Assembly: GCA_021772135.1 (NCBI GenBank)
Contig: JADYXQ010000069.1
Coordinates: 1 to 60,175 of the forward strand
From: Candidatus Obscuribacter sp.
GTDB lineage: Bacteria; Cyanobacteriota; Vampirovibrionia; Obscuribacterales; Obscuribacteraceae
Reading direction: 5' to 3'
DNA: 60,175 bases
Part shown: piece by piece, positions 46,486 to 55,659 of the stretch
Position numbering within the stretch: position 1 is the first letter of the stretch
Layout of the letters: each line of letters starts with the position of its first letter
Notes under the pieces: generated by a model
What the model was told of the DNA's origin: nothing
The model's input: only the letters and a program-made list of their open reading frames with translations
Databases searched by the model: none
Program-made: the position numbers and the translations under genes

Positions 46486-48480
46486 ATGCAGGAAGTAACA
46501 GTTGGTATTGCTGGAGCAGCCGGTGACGGTCTAGATAAATCCGGCGATACCTTGGCCAAGTCATGCAGCAGACTTGGACTCCACGTTTACGCGTACAACT
46601 GCTACCAGTCGATCATTCGGGGCGGTCACATTTGGCTCCGTGTGCGTATTGGTGAAAACAAAGTTTATTCACATGGCGATAATCTCAATGTTCTCGTGGC
46701 CCTTAACCAGGATTCCATCGAGCGCCATTCAATTGAAGTAGAAGAAGGCGGCGCCGTCATCTTCAACTCAGACAAATTGGCTTGCGAACCAAATCAAGTA
46801 CGCAACGGTGTACAGATTGTCGGTTTGCCGATGAAGAAAATCACTGAAGATGTAGTGAAAGAGCATGGTGCACTTTTGCCCATCATGCAGAACACAGTGG
46901 CCATGGGTGCCGCTGCTTTCTTCTCGAATATCGGCGTGGAAGAGCCAAGCAACGTGCTGGCTGATACTTTCGCCCACAAAGGTCAGAAAGTAATCGACTT
47001 GAACGTCAGCTTGCTCAAAGTTGGTTATGAATTCGCCAAAGCTAATTTCAAGCCACTGACTAAAGATTGGAACTTTACCCGCAAGAAACGTTGTTTCTTG
47101 ACCGGCAATGAAGCCATCGCTATTGGTGCTTATGCCGCCGGTTGCAAATTCTATTCTGCTTATCCGATGACACCAGCTTCGACTATCTTGCACTGGATGG
47201 CCAACCATGCCCATGAAACCGGCATCTGCGTCAAACAATGCGAAGACGAACTGTCTGTAATCAACATGGCAATCGGAGCCGGTATTGCCGGTGCTCGTTC
47301 TATGTGCGCCACCGCTGGTGGTGGATTCGCTTTGATGACCGAAGCGGTCGGCATGGCCGGCATAATGGAAGTGCCTGTAGTTTGCGTAGAAGTTCAACGC
47401 GGCGGACCATCCACCGGTTTGCCTACCAAAACTGAGCAAGCCGACTTGTTCCAGGTTTACGGGGCATCGCAAGGTGAGTTCCCTCGCCTAATCGTTGCTC
47501 CGCGCGATATCGTTGATTGCTTCACAACAACAGTAGAAGTCTTCAACATAGCCGATCGTTATCAGATGCCGATTCTGCTCATGTCTGACCTGTTGCTTTC
47601 GGAGCATCCTGAAACTGTAGATCCTGAAGTCTTCGACGGCAATCCTGTAATTGACCGCGGTGAAATTGTCACTGAATGGCCAGAATCAAAAGGCAAATTC
47701 AAGCGCTTTAAATTCACCGAATCTGGTGTCTCACCGCGCGCCCTTCCCGGCACTGCCAATACTGCATTCGTTTCTGCATCAGACGATCACGATGAAGAAA
47801 GCATTCTTATTTCAGACATGTTCACTTCACCGGCTACTCGCCGCAAAATCATGGAAAAGAGAAATCGCAAGATTGAAAATCTCTTGAAAGAACTTCCTGC
47901 TCCAGTGCTGGAAGGTCCGGCCGATGCTGATTTGACTCTTGTATGTTGGGGTTCAACCTGGGGCCCAGTGAAAGAAGCAGCTGAGCTTCTCACTGCTCAA
48001 GGCATCAAGACCAACCTGCTCAATATCAAATACATCGCTCCTTTCCATGCCAAGGAAGTATTGGAAATTCTCAGCAAAGCGAAGAAGAAGGTTTCAGTGG
48101 AAGTCAACTTCACCAGCCAAATGGCTCGCCACATCAAAGCTGAAACCGGCATATCAATGGATGCTCACATCAATAGATATGACGGTGAACCAATGGAGCC
48201 TCTCTATATCGCCGAGCATGTCAAACGCATTCTCGCTGGTAAAGCCCTCGATTACGACGTAACCGAAGCCGAAGCCAAAGACATGGCCTATCACTACATA
48301 CGTACACATGCCCAGGAGAAGTTGCGTCCAACTGCAGCTACTCGTGAGTCTTCAAACGGACACGGCGAACCTACATGGAACGTTGAACTGAGTGAACGCG
48401 CCACAGGCAAACTGGCCGCCCGCATGAAAGTGGGTGTGTCTACCGGAGCTACCTACAGCTTCGAGAAAATTGCCGAATAA
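46486..48480 (+). CDS. korA: 2-oxoacid:ferredoxin oxidoreductase, fused gamma-alpha subunit
   Basis: 664 residues, the fused form. Residues 1-190 are the gamma domain (VGIAGAAGDGLDKSGDTLAK, YQSIIRGGHIWLRVRI), and about 205-470 the alpha pyrimidine-binding domain (GNEAIAIGAYAAGCKFYSAYPMTPASTI split in two, ATAGGGFALMTEAVGMAG, VEVQRGGPSTGLPTKTEQAD). The C-terminal domain II follows, with TLVCWGSTWGP. The enzyme oxidises 2-oxoacids (2-oxoglutarate is most likely for this class) to acyl-CoA and CO2 and reduces ferredoxin. The beta subunit gene follows by 55 bases. The pair feeds reduced ferredoxin to electron transport, possibly to complex I (inference). ATG 46486 follows GAGGGTATTTGA. Confidence 0.94.
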   Translation: MQEVTVGIAGAAGDGLDKSGDTLAKSCSRLGLHVYAYNCYQSIIRGGHIWLRVRIGENKVYSHGDNLNVLVALNQDSIERHSIEVEEGGAVIFNSDKLACEPNQVRNGVQIVGLPMKKITEDVVKEHGALLPIMQNTVAMGAAAFFSNIGVEEPSNVLADTFAHKGQKVIDLNVSLLKVGYEFAKANFKPLTKDWNFTRKKRCFLTGNEAIAIGAYAAGCKFYSAYPMTPASTILHWMANHAHETGICVKQCEDELSVINMAIGAGIAGARSMCATAGGGFALMTEAVGMAGIMEVPVVCVEVQRGGPSTGLPTKTEQADLFQVYGASQGEFPRLIVAPRDIVDCFTTTVEVFNIADRYQMPILLMSDLLLSEHPETVDPEVFDGNPVIDRGEIVTEWPESKGKFKRFKFTESGVSPRALPGTANTAFVSASDDHDEESILISDMFTSPATRRKIMEKRNRKIENLLKELPAPVLEGPADADLTLVCWGSTWGPVKEAAELLTAQGIKTNLLNIKYIAPFHAKEVLEILSKAKKKVSVEVNFTSQMARHIKAETGISMDAHINRYDGEPMEPLYIAEHVKRILAGKALDYDVTEAEAKDMAYHYIRTHAQEKLRPTAATRESSNGHGEPTWNVELSERATGKLAARMKVGVSTGATYSFEKIAE

Positions 48481-48535
48481 ATTGCCCGCGTTTCATGTCT
48501 ATTCAAATAATTGATTTAAGAGGTTTATAAAAACG

Positions 48536-49414
48536 ATGGCAACTGTAATCGAGCTTCCAGTCGAACTATTTAAAGGTCCAGTCGATCCTGACTGGTGTCC
48601 GGGATGCGGCGATTTCGCCGTACTTAAAGGTGTACAAGCAGCCGCCGCCAAACTTGGTATCACTCCAGAAAATCTTCTGGTGGTGTCTGGTATCGGTTGT
48701 TCGTCCAACTTGCCTGGTTTCCTTCATGCTTATGGTATTCACAGCTTGCACGGGCGCGCTGTACCTGTTGCAACCGGTGCTCACCTGGCCAACACCGACC
48801 TTAAATGTGTCATCACTGGTGGTGACGGCGACGGCTACGGTATCGGTATCGGACACTTGCTGCACGCCATGCGCCGCAACCTGGACGTTACTTATATCGT
48901 CATGGACAACCAGATTTATGGTTTGACCACCGGCCAGACTTCACCGACTACCGGTACCGGTCAGAAAACAAAATCAACACCATTGGGCAACCACGAGAAT
49001 CCACTGAATCCGTTGGCTCTGGCAATCACTGCCGGTGCTACGTTCGTCGCTCGGGCCTTCTCAGGTGAACCTAAGCATATGGCTGACACCATCGCTGCTG
49101 CTATCGAACACAAAGGGTTCTCCCTTGTGGATATCTTCAGCCCTTGCGTCACGTACAACAAGGTCAACACTTATCCCTTCTTCAAAGAGCGTGTCTATAA
49201 GTTGGAAGATGAAAATTGGGATCGTTCCGATTTCCACGCCAGCCTGGCCAAGTCATTTGAGTGGGGCGACAAGATTCCTCTGGGTGTGGTTTACGAAACC
49301 GACATGCCGACCTATGAAGACAGCGAACTGGCTTTCAAAAAAGGCGCTCTCGTAAAACAATCACTGAAAACAGATCCAAAAGTCTGGGCCGGCATTGTCG
49401 ATGAGATGATTTAG
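48536..49414 (+). CDS. korB: 2-oxoacid:ferredoxin oxidoreductase, beta (thiamine diphosphate) subunit
   Basis: 292 residues, normal for the family. Marks are the N-terminal DWCPGCGDFAVLKG (4Fe-4S/TPP region), GIGCSSNLPGF, HGRAVPVATGAHLANTDLKC, the TPP-Mg motif GGDGDGYGIGIGHLLHAMRR followed by MDNQIYGLTTGQ, and SLVDIFSPCVTYNK. Together with korA it makes the two-gene, heterodimeric type of enzyme, without separate delta ferredoxin-like subunits. A strong terminator follows at 49450-49474, closing the transcript. Confidence 0.95.
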   Translation: MATVIELPVELFKGPVDPDWCPGCGDFAVLKGVQAAAAKLGITPENLLVVSGIGCSSNLPGFLHAYGIHSLHGRAVPVATGAHLANTDLKCVITGGDGDGYGIGIGHLLHAMRRNLDVTYIVMDNQIYGLTTGQTSPTTGTGQKTKSTPLGNHENPLNPLALAITAGATFVARAFSGEPKHMADTIAAAIEHKGFSLVDIFSPCVTYNKVNTYPFFKERVYKLEDENWDRSDFHASLAKSFEWGDKIPLGVVYETDMPTYEDSELAFKKGALVKQSLKTDPKVWAGIVDEMI

Positions 49415-49449
49415 TCCGCAGACGAAGACAAAAGTAGAAAGTGAATCAT

Positions 49450-49474
49450 GGGGTGGGCAATTGTGACCCACCCC
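49450..49474 (+). terminator. Terminator after korB
   Basis: GGGGTGGG (49450-49457) pairs with CCCACCCC (49467-49474) around a 9-base loop, followed by TTATTCCTTT. It lies 36 bases after the korB stop. Confidence 0.85.
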
Positions 49475-49569
49475 TTATTCCTTTATAGGGTTCTTTAGAA
49501 TGGCGCTTGTCTTATCAGTGGATATATGAGATTCTTGCTTTGGTGAATCTTTTATCAGCTTTGGCTATC

Positions 49570-49599
49570 TTGTGAATATGCGAGACGATGATGTAAAGT
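49570..49599 (+). promoter_or_regulatory. Candidate sigma-70 type promoter for the small Cys-motif protein
   Basis: TTGTGA (49570-49575) and TAAAGT (49594-49599) are spaced by 18 bases and lie about 60 bases before ATG 49658, past the korB terminator. The match to consensus is moderate. Confidence 0.3.
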
Positions 49600-49657
49600 A
49601 GCTACGGCAAGATTTTAAAAGTACAGATCGAGCAAATGGCAATTAAGTGAGGAAGTT

Positions 49658-49978
49658 ATGACTAAGTACAGCCGTATCGGTCGCAGACATCCAGATACTG
49701 CTCCAATTTCACAAGAACAAATCGCCACACTGAAAATCAAAGTTCAGCGTGTCAACGAGATTGATCAGACCAAGAGAGCTTCAGTATGGGACTACATGTG
49801 TGATATGTGGACCCAAATTACCTACAGTTTCAAACCCAAGAGTCATCAATGCCGCATTTACGGTCATACGCTGCCTAGTGGTGGTTGGACCGTCGGTCGC
49901 CGACCCAATTGCGGAGATTGCGGCACCCAGATAAATCACGCCGATGACTTGCGCAAAGCGCTCCCACGCGAATATTAG
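49658..49978 (+). CDS. Small zinc-ribbon-like protein of unknown function
   Basis: 106 residues; ATG 49658 has GAGGAAG 5-6 bases upstream, an excellent site. Residues 1-60 are polar and basic with one aromatic patch (WDYMCDMWTQITYSF). The C-terminal half reads CRIYGHTLPSGGWTV, then RPNCGDCGTQI, so a first Cys (with nearby His) and a CGDC pair could bind zinc. There is no signal peptide, so it is cytoplasmic. No family is recognised. Its own promoter and the hairpin after it suggest a single-gene transcript. Confidence 0.78.
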   Translation: MTKYSRIGRRHPDTAPISQEQIATLKIKVQRVNEIDQTKRASVWDYMCDMWTQITYSFKPKSHQCRIYGHTLPSGGWTVGRRPNCGDCGTQINHADDLRKALPREY

Positions 49979-50012
49979 ATAACTTTTTCAACCGACCAAC
50001 CCACAGGCAATC

Positions 50013-50052
50013 GAATAACCGGCCTTAATAGCAGTGTCAAGACCGGTTATTC
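50013..50052. terminator. Hairpin between convergent genes, possible terminator
   Basis: GAATAACCGG (50013-50022) is perfectly complementary to CCGGTTATTC (50043-50052) across a 20-base loop. It lies between the stops of the small Cys-motif gene and the TPR/TonB-C gene. There is no T run on either side, so termination would be weak or Rho-dependent. Confidence 0.45.
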
Positions 50053-50074
50053 ATTGGCACTATATATGGTGCGT

Positions 50075-51424
50075 CTAATCAGAACCTTTTTTGCGCGAAT
50101 AATATTTTTGCGCTTCGGCATAGTGACCAAGGTTCGATAATGAGTGACCTAAATCATCAAGCGCTTGCTGTTTCAGTTGAACATCCAAAATTTGTTCGAA
50201 ATTAGGCGAATCTACCACCGCTTTCAATGTAGTTTCGGCCAGTCCTGATTTCATCGATTTAGAATAAACACAACCAAGTTCGCTCATGACCATTAGTGTA
50301 CCTGGTGCATTGCGATCGCTAAAATCGGGGCTCGCGAGGGCTTCTTTCAGAGCTTCGATGGCTTTATTATGCTGGCCTAAAACCATAAGGGTGTCGGACA
50401 TGCGACCGTAAAATTCCGCCAAGGTGGTGGTAGTGTGCTTTTTATCTTTTTTGATTTCGTCGATGTCTTGCATGATCTTGGCCAGCTGCTTATTGGCTGC
50501 GTTAATTTTTTCTTGCGAATCAGCCACTGTTTCACTGGTAGCCTCAGCGGTTTGTTGCTTCACATCTCTACCGGCGTCACCCTGCTGGTGAAAGTTGTAG
50601 TCAAATTTGAAAGTGAGATTGAGTTGGTCGTCATCAGCTTTTGAGTCGATGTCGGCAAAAGGTTGAGCGGCAATAACGGCATCGACAGCGGCTTGATCAT
50701 TGGTGGCATTTTTCGATGAATCGAGAATATGCACATCTCTAACGTAGCCGTGATCAGTCACCAGAAAGGCAACGTTGGAGCTATAGCTGTACTGGCTCCG
50801 TGGCGGTTTCCAGGCCCCCTTAATCTTGCGGCTCATTTGCGAAAGAAATGCATCGATGATGCCCTGACCTTCACTTCTATATTGAATAGCTTCTTCTTTG
50901 TGACCCGTTTTTTCGAGCAAGTCCGCTAAAAAATTGAGACGCATACCCAGAAGAGGATGATTATGACTGAAGACAACTTCAGATAAAGCTACGCTTCTTT
51001 TGATAATGGGCAAGGCCTCATCAAAGCGTTTTTCTTCAACCAGTGTTTCGGCCAGATCATTAAGACAGATAGCTACAGAGCCGTCATTATCTGTTGCCAG
51101 GCTCTCCGCCAGCCCCAGAGCTTTTCGATCTAACTCTTCTGCTTTTGCATAATCTTTGCGGTAAAAATAAACGGCGGCAAGGGCTGTTAATGCTTTTCGC
51201 ACACGTTTTTTATCGTCTGAATTCTCTGCCTGACTTTGCAGTTCGAGAAAAACTTTTTCAGCCTGGTTATACTGTTTTTCGTCGCGCAGTTCTCGCGCAT
51301 GCCTGAGTGAGTCATCCCAGTTTTTACTGTCGCCTTCGCTCATGGCTGCATATGCCGGTGGCAAGAATAATCCGGCTAGCGTCAAGAGCATTATTGTCGA
51401 GCTGAATTTCATGGCTTCACTCAT
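50075..51424 (-). CDS. Exported TPR protein with an internal TonB-C-like domain
   Basis: 449 residues; the start may be ATG 51424 or ATG 51412. The latter begins the signal peptide directly (MKFSSTIMLLTLAGLFLPPA, cleaving after AYAA). TPR-like helical pairs at about 35-175 include RELRDEKQYNQAEKVFLELQ and VEEKRFDEALPIIKRSVAL. A beta-alpha-beta segment at about 195-285 (GAWKPPRSQYSYSSNVAFLV, GYVRDVHILDSS, DQAAVDAVIAAQPF) matches the TonB/TolA C-terminal fold. Further TPR units follow at 330-445 (QHNKAIEALKEALASP). It should be periplasmic. It is last of a leftward run after serA, 29 bases away, but a metabolic link is doubtful. Confidence 0.85.
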   Translation of the reverse strand: MSEAMKFSSTIMLLTLAGLFLPPAYAAMSEGDSKNWDDSLRHARELRDEKQYNQAEKVFLELQSQAENSDDKKRVRKALTALAAVYFYRKDYAKAEELDRKALGLAESLATDNDGSVAICLNDLAETLVEEKRFDEALPIIKRSVALSEVVFSHNHPLLGMRLNFLADLLEKTGHKEEAIQYRSEGQGIIDAFLSQMSRKIKGAWKPPRSQYSYSSNVAFLVTDHGYVRDVHILDSSKNATNDQAAVDAVIAAQPFADIDSKADDDQLNLTFKFDYNFHQQGDAGRDVKQQTAEATSETVADSQEKINAANKQLAKIMQDIDEIKKDKKHTTTTLAEFYGRMSDTLMVLGQHNKAIEALKEALASPDFSDRNAPGTLMVMSELGCVYSKSMKSGLAETTLKAVVDSPNFEQILDVQLKQQALDDLGHSLSNLGHYAEAQKYYSRKKGSD

Positions 51425-51453
51425 GAGAATTATCTACCTGTGCATTATAGTCT

Positions 51454-52623
51454 TCAAGCTTTGACTAAACGTACTTTTAACACACCTTCGATTTTACCGA
51501 TGCTTGTCAATACGTCTTCGGTGACGTCTTTTTCGCAATCGATTAAAGTGCAGGCAATGTCGCCACGAGAGCGGTTCAACATATCAAGAATGTTGATATT
51601 GGCATTAGACACGGCCGCCGATATGCGTTCGATCATGTGCGGAATATTGGCGTTGGCAATAATCAAGCGATTGTTTAATTTTCCCGGCAGTGACATTTCG
51701 GGAAAGTTGACGGAATTGTGAATGGTGCCTTTTTCTAGATAGTCACGAATTTGCTCCGCCACCATAATGGCGCAATTTTCTTCTGCTTCTTCTGTGGAGG
51801 CGCCAAGGTGAGGCAGTGTAATGACGCGCTCCTGGTCTTTCAGTTGATTACTAGGAAAATCGCAAACGTAAGCGCGCACTCGGCCTGATTTAATGGCATC
51901 AGACACTGCTTTCTCGTCAACGATGGCAGAGCGTGAGAAGTTCAAAATAGTGATGCCTTCTCGACATTTAGCCAAACGACGAGCGTCGAGCAAATTTTTA
52001 GTGTCTTCTAAAAGTGGCACATGCAAAGTAATGAAATCAGATAGCGCGAGCACTTCAGTGACGCTGGCCAGCGACTTTACTTCTGATTGCAACTGCCAGG
52101 CATTGCTCACCGTAATGTGCGGATCGTAGCCCACCACTTTCATACCAAGAGAAAATGCGGCGTTAGCGACTTTGACGCCAATGGCTCCCAGCCCCACAAC
52201 TCCCAGAGTGCGACCGGCCAGTTCAATACCAACAAAGCGTTTTTTTTCTGATTCTACTTGTTTGTCAATTTCAGAATCAGTACCGCTCAAACTGCGGCTA
52301 AAGTCCCATGCCGGGCCAATTTGCCTGGCGGCCATCATCATACCGGCGATGACCAGTTCTTTGACTGCATTGGCATTTGCTCCTGGCGTGTTGAATACCG
52401 GCACACCGAGAGCACTATATTTGTCTACTGGAATATTGTTAAAACCAGCTCCTGCTCTGCCTATTGCTTTGACGCTTCCGGGAATGTTCCATTCATGCAT
52501 GCTGGCCGAGCGTAAAAGTACGGCATCGGGGTTTTGCATTTCAGAAGAAATCTCATAACGTTCACGTGGCAGACGCTCAAGCCCAGCCACTTTGATATTG
52601 TTGAGATTGAGAATTTTATACAT
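51454..52623 (-). CDS. serA: D-3-phosphoglycerate dehydrogenase, short ACT-containing form
   Basis: 389 residues. The catalytic and NAD domains read GRAGAGFNNIPVDKYS, VPVFNTPGANANAVKELVI, TLGVVGLGAIGVKVANAA, LNFSRSAIVDEKAV and TLPHLGASTEEAEENCA with the active-site His. The C-terminal 75 residues are an ACT domain (ANIPHMIERISAAVSNANIN), as in SerA forms of about 390 residues that lack the intervening ASB domain. It oxidises 3-phosphoglycerate to 3-phosphohydroxypyruvate, the first step of serine synthesis; ACT suggests feedback by serine. It follows serC by 38 bases, which carries out the next step. AGG lies 7 bases before ATG 52623. The canonical Arg is within NFSRSA. Confidence 0.94.
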   Translation of the reverse strand: MYKILNLNNIKVAGLERLPRERYEISSEMQNPDAVLLRSASMHEWNIPGSVKAIGRAGAGFNNIPVDKYSALGVPVFNTPGANANAVKELVIAGMMMAARQIGPAWDFSRSLSGTDSEIDKQVESEKKRFVGIELAGRTLGVVGLGAIGVKVANAAFSLGMKVVGYDPHITVSNAWQLQSEVKSLASVTEVLALSDFITLHVPLLEDTKNLLDARRLAKCREGITILNFSRSAIVDEKAVSDAIKSGRVRAYVCDFPSNQLKDQERVITLPHLGASTEEAEENCAIMVAEQIRDYLEKGTIHNSVNFPEMSLPGKLNNRLIIANANIPHMIERISAAVSNANINILDMLNRSRGDIACTLIDCEKDVTEDVLTSIGKIEGVLKVRLVKA

Positions 52624-52661
52624 GGTGATACCTATTTATTTTGCTTTGCTCTGCTCTGCAT

Positions 52662-53786
52662 TTATTTTTTGTGAGCGGCGGCAAAGTCGCTCATAAAATT
52701 CGTCAGGGCCTGCACGGCATCTAATGTCACTGCGTTATAGAGGCTGGCGCGCATGCCGCCCACCGCTCGGTGACCGGCCAAGCCAAGCAGGCCGGCGGCG
52801 GTTGCTTCTTGTAAAAATGGTTTTTCCAGGGTGGGGTCTTTGAGAGTAAATGGAATATTCATGCGCGAGCGACAACTAATGGCCACAGGATTGACATAAA
52901 AATCTGACTGATCAATTGTGCGATAAAGCAACTCTGCTTTTTGTTTATTGAGAGCCGCTATGGCTTCCACACCCCCTTTCTCCTTGAGCCATTTTAAGAC
53001 CAGTCCGGCAATGTACCAGCCGTAAGTCGGCGGAGTATTAGCCATGGAGCCATTGGCAGCAAGGGTTTTGTAGTCAAACAATGAAGGGGCGAAAGGCACC
53101 ACTTGACCGAGTAGGTCTTCTCGGACAATTACGATGGTGAGACCAGATGGACCAATATTTTTCTGCGCACCGGCATAAATAAGGGCAAATTTGCTCACTT
53201 CAACTGCTGCCGAAAGAATATTTGACGACATATCACTAACAAGCAGTTGGTCGCCCGCCACTTCTGGTGTGTGATGAAATTCAACGCCGTGAATTGTTTC
53301 ATTAGCGGTGTAGTGCAAATAGGCGGCCTGGCTGTCGTGCTGCCATGAGCTGGGTTCTGGAATATCTCTGTACTTGCCGCTTTCGCCAGAAGCAACGATT
53401 TTTACTGTGCAATATTTTTTTGCTTCAGCGATGGCGCGTTCCGACCAGAAGCCCGTGTTGACATAATCGGCTGTAGCTTTTCCGCGTAACAAATTAAAAG
53501 GCACCATGGCAAATTGGCTGGTGGCACCGCCCTGTAAAAAGAGCACTTTATAATTTGCCGGAATGTTTAAAAGCTCGCGTAAATCGGCTTCACTTTCTTC
53601 AGCAATCTGGCCGAATTCTTTACCGCGATGGCTCATTTCCATCACCGACATGCCGGAGCCGTGCCAGTCGAGCATCTCTTGCTGGGCCACTTTTAACACC
53701 GCCGGTGGCAGTGCGGCTGGCCCGGCGCCGAAATTATGCGGACGCAAATCTGTATCTAACTCTATGTTGGTTTTGACCTCAGTCAT
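52662..53786 (-). CDS. serC: Phosphoserine aminotransferase
   Basis: 374 residues, PLP fold type I. Family marks are HNFGAGPAALPPAVL at the start, WHGSGMSVMEMSHRGKEF, LFLQGGATSQFAMVPFNLL, VSDMSSNILS, the PLP Lys in YAGAQKNIGPSGLTIVIVRE, TPPTYGWYIAGLVLKWL, and HRAVGGMRASLYNA at the end. It converts 3-phosphohydroxypyruvate plus glutamate to O-phosphoserine (and the matching pyridoxine step in some bacteria). ATG 53786 has AGAGG 6 bases upstream. It is placed between an LCP-family gene and serA on the same strand, all with gaps under 40 bases. No serB is seen. Confidence 0.96.
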   Translation of the reverse strand: MTEVKTNIELDTDLRPHNFGAGPAALPPAVLKVAQQEMLDWHGSGMSVMEMSHRGKEFGQIAEESEADLRELLNIPANYKVLFLQGGATSQFAMVPFNLLRGKATADYVNTGFWSERAIAEAKKYCTVKIVASGESGKYRDIPEPSSWQHDSQAAYLHYTANETIHGVEFHHTPEVAGDQLLVSDMSSNILSAAVEVSKFALIYAGAQKNIGPSGLTIVIVREDLLGQVVPFAPSLFDYKTLAANGSMANTPPTYGWYIAGLVLKWLKEKGGVEAIAALNKQKAELLYRTIDQSDFYVNPVAISCRSRMNIPFTLKDPTLEKPFLQEATAAGLLGLAGHRAVGGMRASLYNAVTLDAVQALTNFMSDFAAAHKK

Positions 53787-53818
53787 GAGGACCTCTTGGG
53801 TTTATTAAAATGATTCTT

Positions 53819-55354
53819 TTAAAATGAATTGCTTGGAATGGGCCCCACTTTAGCCGTTTCAATGGCGGCAGGTATTGCCGGCGGTGGTGCTGCAATTACA
53901 GTTGTGGGGCTGACCACTACAACAAAGTCTGAAAGCGCACGAGCTTCTAAATGAACAACCACGGCATAACTTTCAAGTTCAGGCACTGCTTCCTTTAATT
54001 TGGCAACAAAGTCGTCGTCGGCGCGGTAACTCGATTCGATTACTTGCTCGTGCTGACAGTCGGCCAGATCGCCGCGTTGCTGATATTTGACGTTGTAGCC
54101 CTTTTCTTTCAAACGGCCTTCTAAATTTTTTGCTGCCCCTTCGCCGCCCTTGCCGTATTTGATAATTACCGACGGTGCTTTGGCTGCATAGGCAGCGGAA
54201 TACTCCGCTGTCAGATCGTCGTTGGTTACGGTTTCACTGGCCATGGCTTCGTCGCTGGAATGTCCATGAACAGTGGCTCCAGTATTAGCGGCAATGATGC
54301 TTACCGATTGTGGCGCACCGGCTAGACGGTGCAAAACCAGAGCGCTGGCTTCCGGATGAGGCACCCAGTAGCTGCCACCACTAATGGTGACTGCTTCGCC
54401 CGGCAACATGGCGGTCTGAATTTTATTGGGCTGAATTTGTTTACTGAAGCCAGCCAGTTTGAGCATGTCTTGCACGCTTAAATCTGTGCGTACATATTCT
54501 TTGGCCAGCTTGCAGAGCTCGGGCAGTTTAAGCAACACCTGAGGCTCTTCCAGTTTCTTTTTCACCTGACGCATAAACCACTGCTGCCGGTCGATGCGAC
54601 CGATATCGCCTTTGGCGTCATGACGGTAGCGAACATATTCTTCCAACTGCGCGGCGTCTAATTTGTTCACACCCGGTTCAAGGGCAATATTGAGACGACC
54701 GGCCCGGTCTCTATAATGCATGGGCTTTTCTATCAATATCTCTACCGGCCCTAAAACTTCAAAAACTTTTTTCAGCCCTTGAACATCGATGACAATATAG
54801 TGGTCCACAGGCACGCCAAAATCTTCGCTGACAGTCTTCACTGCCAGTTCTGGCCCGCCGATGGCATGGGCCGAATTAATTTTTTCCACACCATGGTTGT
54901 CGGCTATGCGCACTCGCGAGTCGCGTGGAATGGAGATCAGTGACACTTTTTTGCTTTCTGGATCAAGGCTGGCCAACATCATTGTGTCGGAGCGGCAACC
55001 GGTAAAGCGCTCGGTGTCACGGCCATTGCTGTCGAGGCCCATGAGTAGCACGTTCATACGGCTGTCCAGCTTAGGCCAGAGGCTGAAATCGTTTAAGTCG
55101 ATGCCTTTATTGGCTACGGGCTTGGTGTCAGCATCAGTACTGGATTGGGTCTGCGCCAGATTTGGGCTGCCGCTCTGCCCACTTAGAGGTGTTTTACCAT
55201 AGAAGGTTTTGATGCCGTCCATGGCCACCAGGCCGATGCCGACCCCGAGGGCCGTAGCCAGTACGACCTGCATTACCGATAATTGTTTTCCGCCGGCGTT
55301 CAAAAATAATGCTCCAAAACCGACCGACCCGTGACTGGCCAGTATGACTGCCAA
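53819..55354 (-). CDS. LytR-CpsA-Psr (LCP) family glycopolymer transferase with LytR_C domain
   Basis: 511 residues from TTG 55354; ATG 55273 would still include the membrane span (MQVVLATALGVGIGLVAMDG). The LCP domain (about 95-265) has LLMGLDSNGRD, SDTMMLASLDPESKKVSLIS, IPRDSRVRI and EKINSAHAIGG. VEYVRYRHDAKGD-type sequence (EEYVRYRHDAKGDIGRIDRQ) follows, with the Arg/Asp residues that bind polyprenyl phosphate. A LytR_C domain lies near 355-470 (SVSIIAANTGATVHGHS...). LCP proteins attach polyprenyl-linked glycopolymers to peptidoglycan or a similar acceptor outside the membrane. In a Gram-negative the acceptor is uncertain. The family 2 glycosyltransferase pair at 24.6-26.9 kb could make a substrate (speculation). 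It heads a run with serC and serA. Confidence 0.9.
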   Translation of the reverse strand: MAVILASHGSVGFGALFLNAGGKQLSVMQVVLATALGVGIGLVAMDGIKTFYGKTPLSGQSGSPNLAQTQSSTDADTKPVANKGIDLNDFSLWPKLDSRMNVLLMGLDSNGRDTERFTGCRSDTMMLASLDPESKKVSLISIPRDSRVRIADNHGVEKINSAHAIGGPELAVKTVSEDFGVPVDHYIVIDVQGLKKVFEVLGPVEILIEKPMHYRDRAGRLNIALEPGVNKLDAAQLEEYVRYRHDAKGDIGRIDRQQWFMRQVKKKLEEPQVLLKLPELCKLAKEYVRTDLSVQDMLKLAGFSKQIQPNKIQTAMLPGEAVTISGGSYWVPHPEASALVLHRLAGAPQSVSIIAANTGATVHGHSSDEAMASETVTNDDLTAEYSAAYAAKAPSVIIKYGKGGEGAAKNLEGRLKEKGYNVKYQQRGDLADCQHEQVIESSYRADDDFVAKLKEAVPELESYAVVVHLEARALSDFVVVVSPTTVIAAPPPAIPAAIETAKVGPIPSNSF

Positions 55355-55476
55355 CGTTTATTTACAACTGCATAGAGACAATATTAGCCTGCATGTTATC
55401 GAATAAGATTAGCTATACTGGGTTTCTGCAAACATTTGAACTAGATTTTACCGGTTGTTAGCAGAGGAGTGGCTCA

Positions 55477-55659
55477 GTGCTTTTATTACCAGCCAGTGCG
55501 ACACTTGCTGAAAAGCGTCTAAACGCAGCCTGGTGCGCCATCGAGGGTAATTCCGAGCAATTAGTCACTGTCGAAACCCCGGTTTGGGATCTCAAGCAGT
55601 TGTCTCACAATGTTAAGTGCGGCTCTCAGAGCGAAAGGCGGCAGCTGTGCAAGTGGTAA
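55477..55659 (+). CDS. Short upstream ORF overlapping the metallopeptidase gene
   Basis: 60 residues from GTG 55477, with GAGGAG about 8 bases before it, one of the best ribosome sites in the window. The product (LLLPASATLAEKRLNAAWCA then VETPVWDLKQLSHNVKCG) has two Cys and no recognised domain. Its last 13 bases overlap the preferred start (GTG 55647) of the next gene, so translation may be coupled. It could instead be a leader peptide, or the first part of a longer protein if a frameshift is present: the next frame is closed by TAA at 55614-55616, so a simple fusion would need the shift downstream of that. It is probably a real translated ORF, but the function is unknown. Confidence 0.5.
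   Translation: MLLLPASATLAEKRLNAAWCAIEGNSEQLVTVETPVWDLKQLSHNVKCGSQSERRQLCKW

Noticed and set aside
46768-47472. 234-residue minus-strand ORF within korA
   Set aside because: korA is a clear family member across the whole stretch; the ORF has a His/Phe-rich composition typical of antisense frames.
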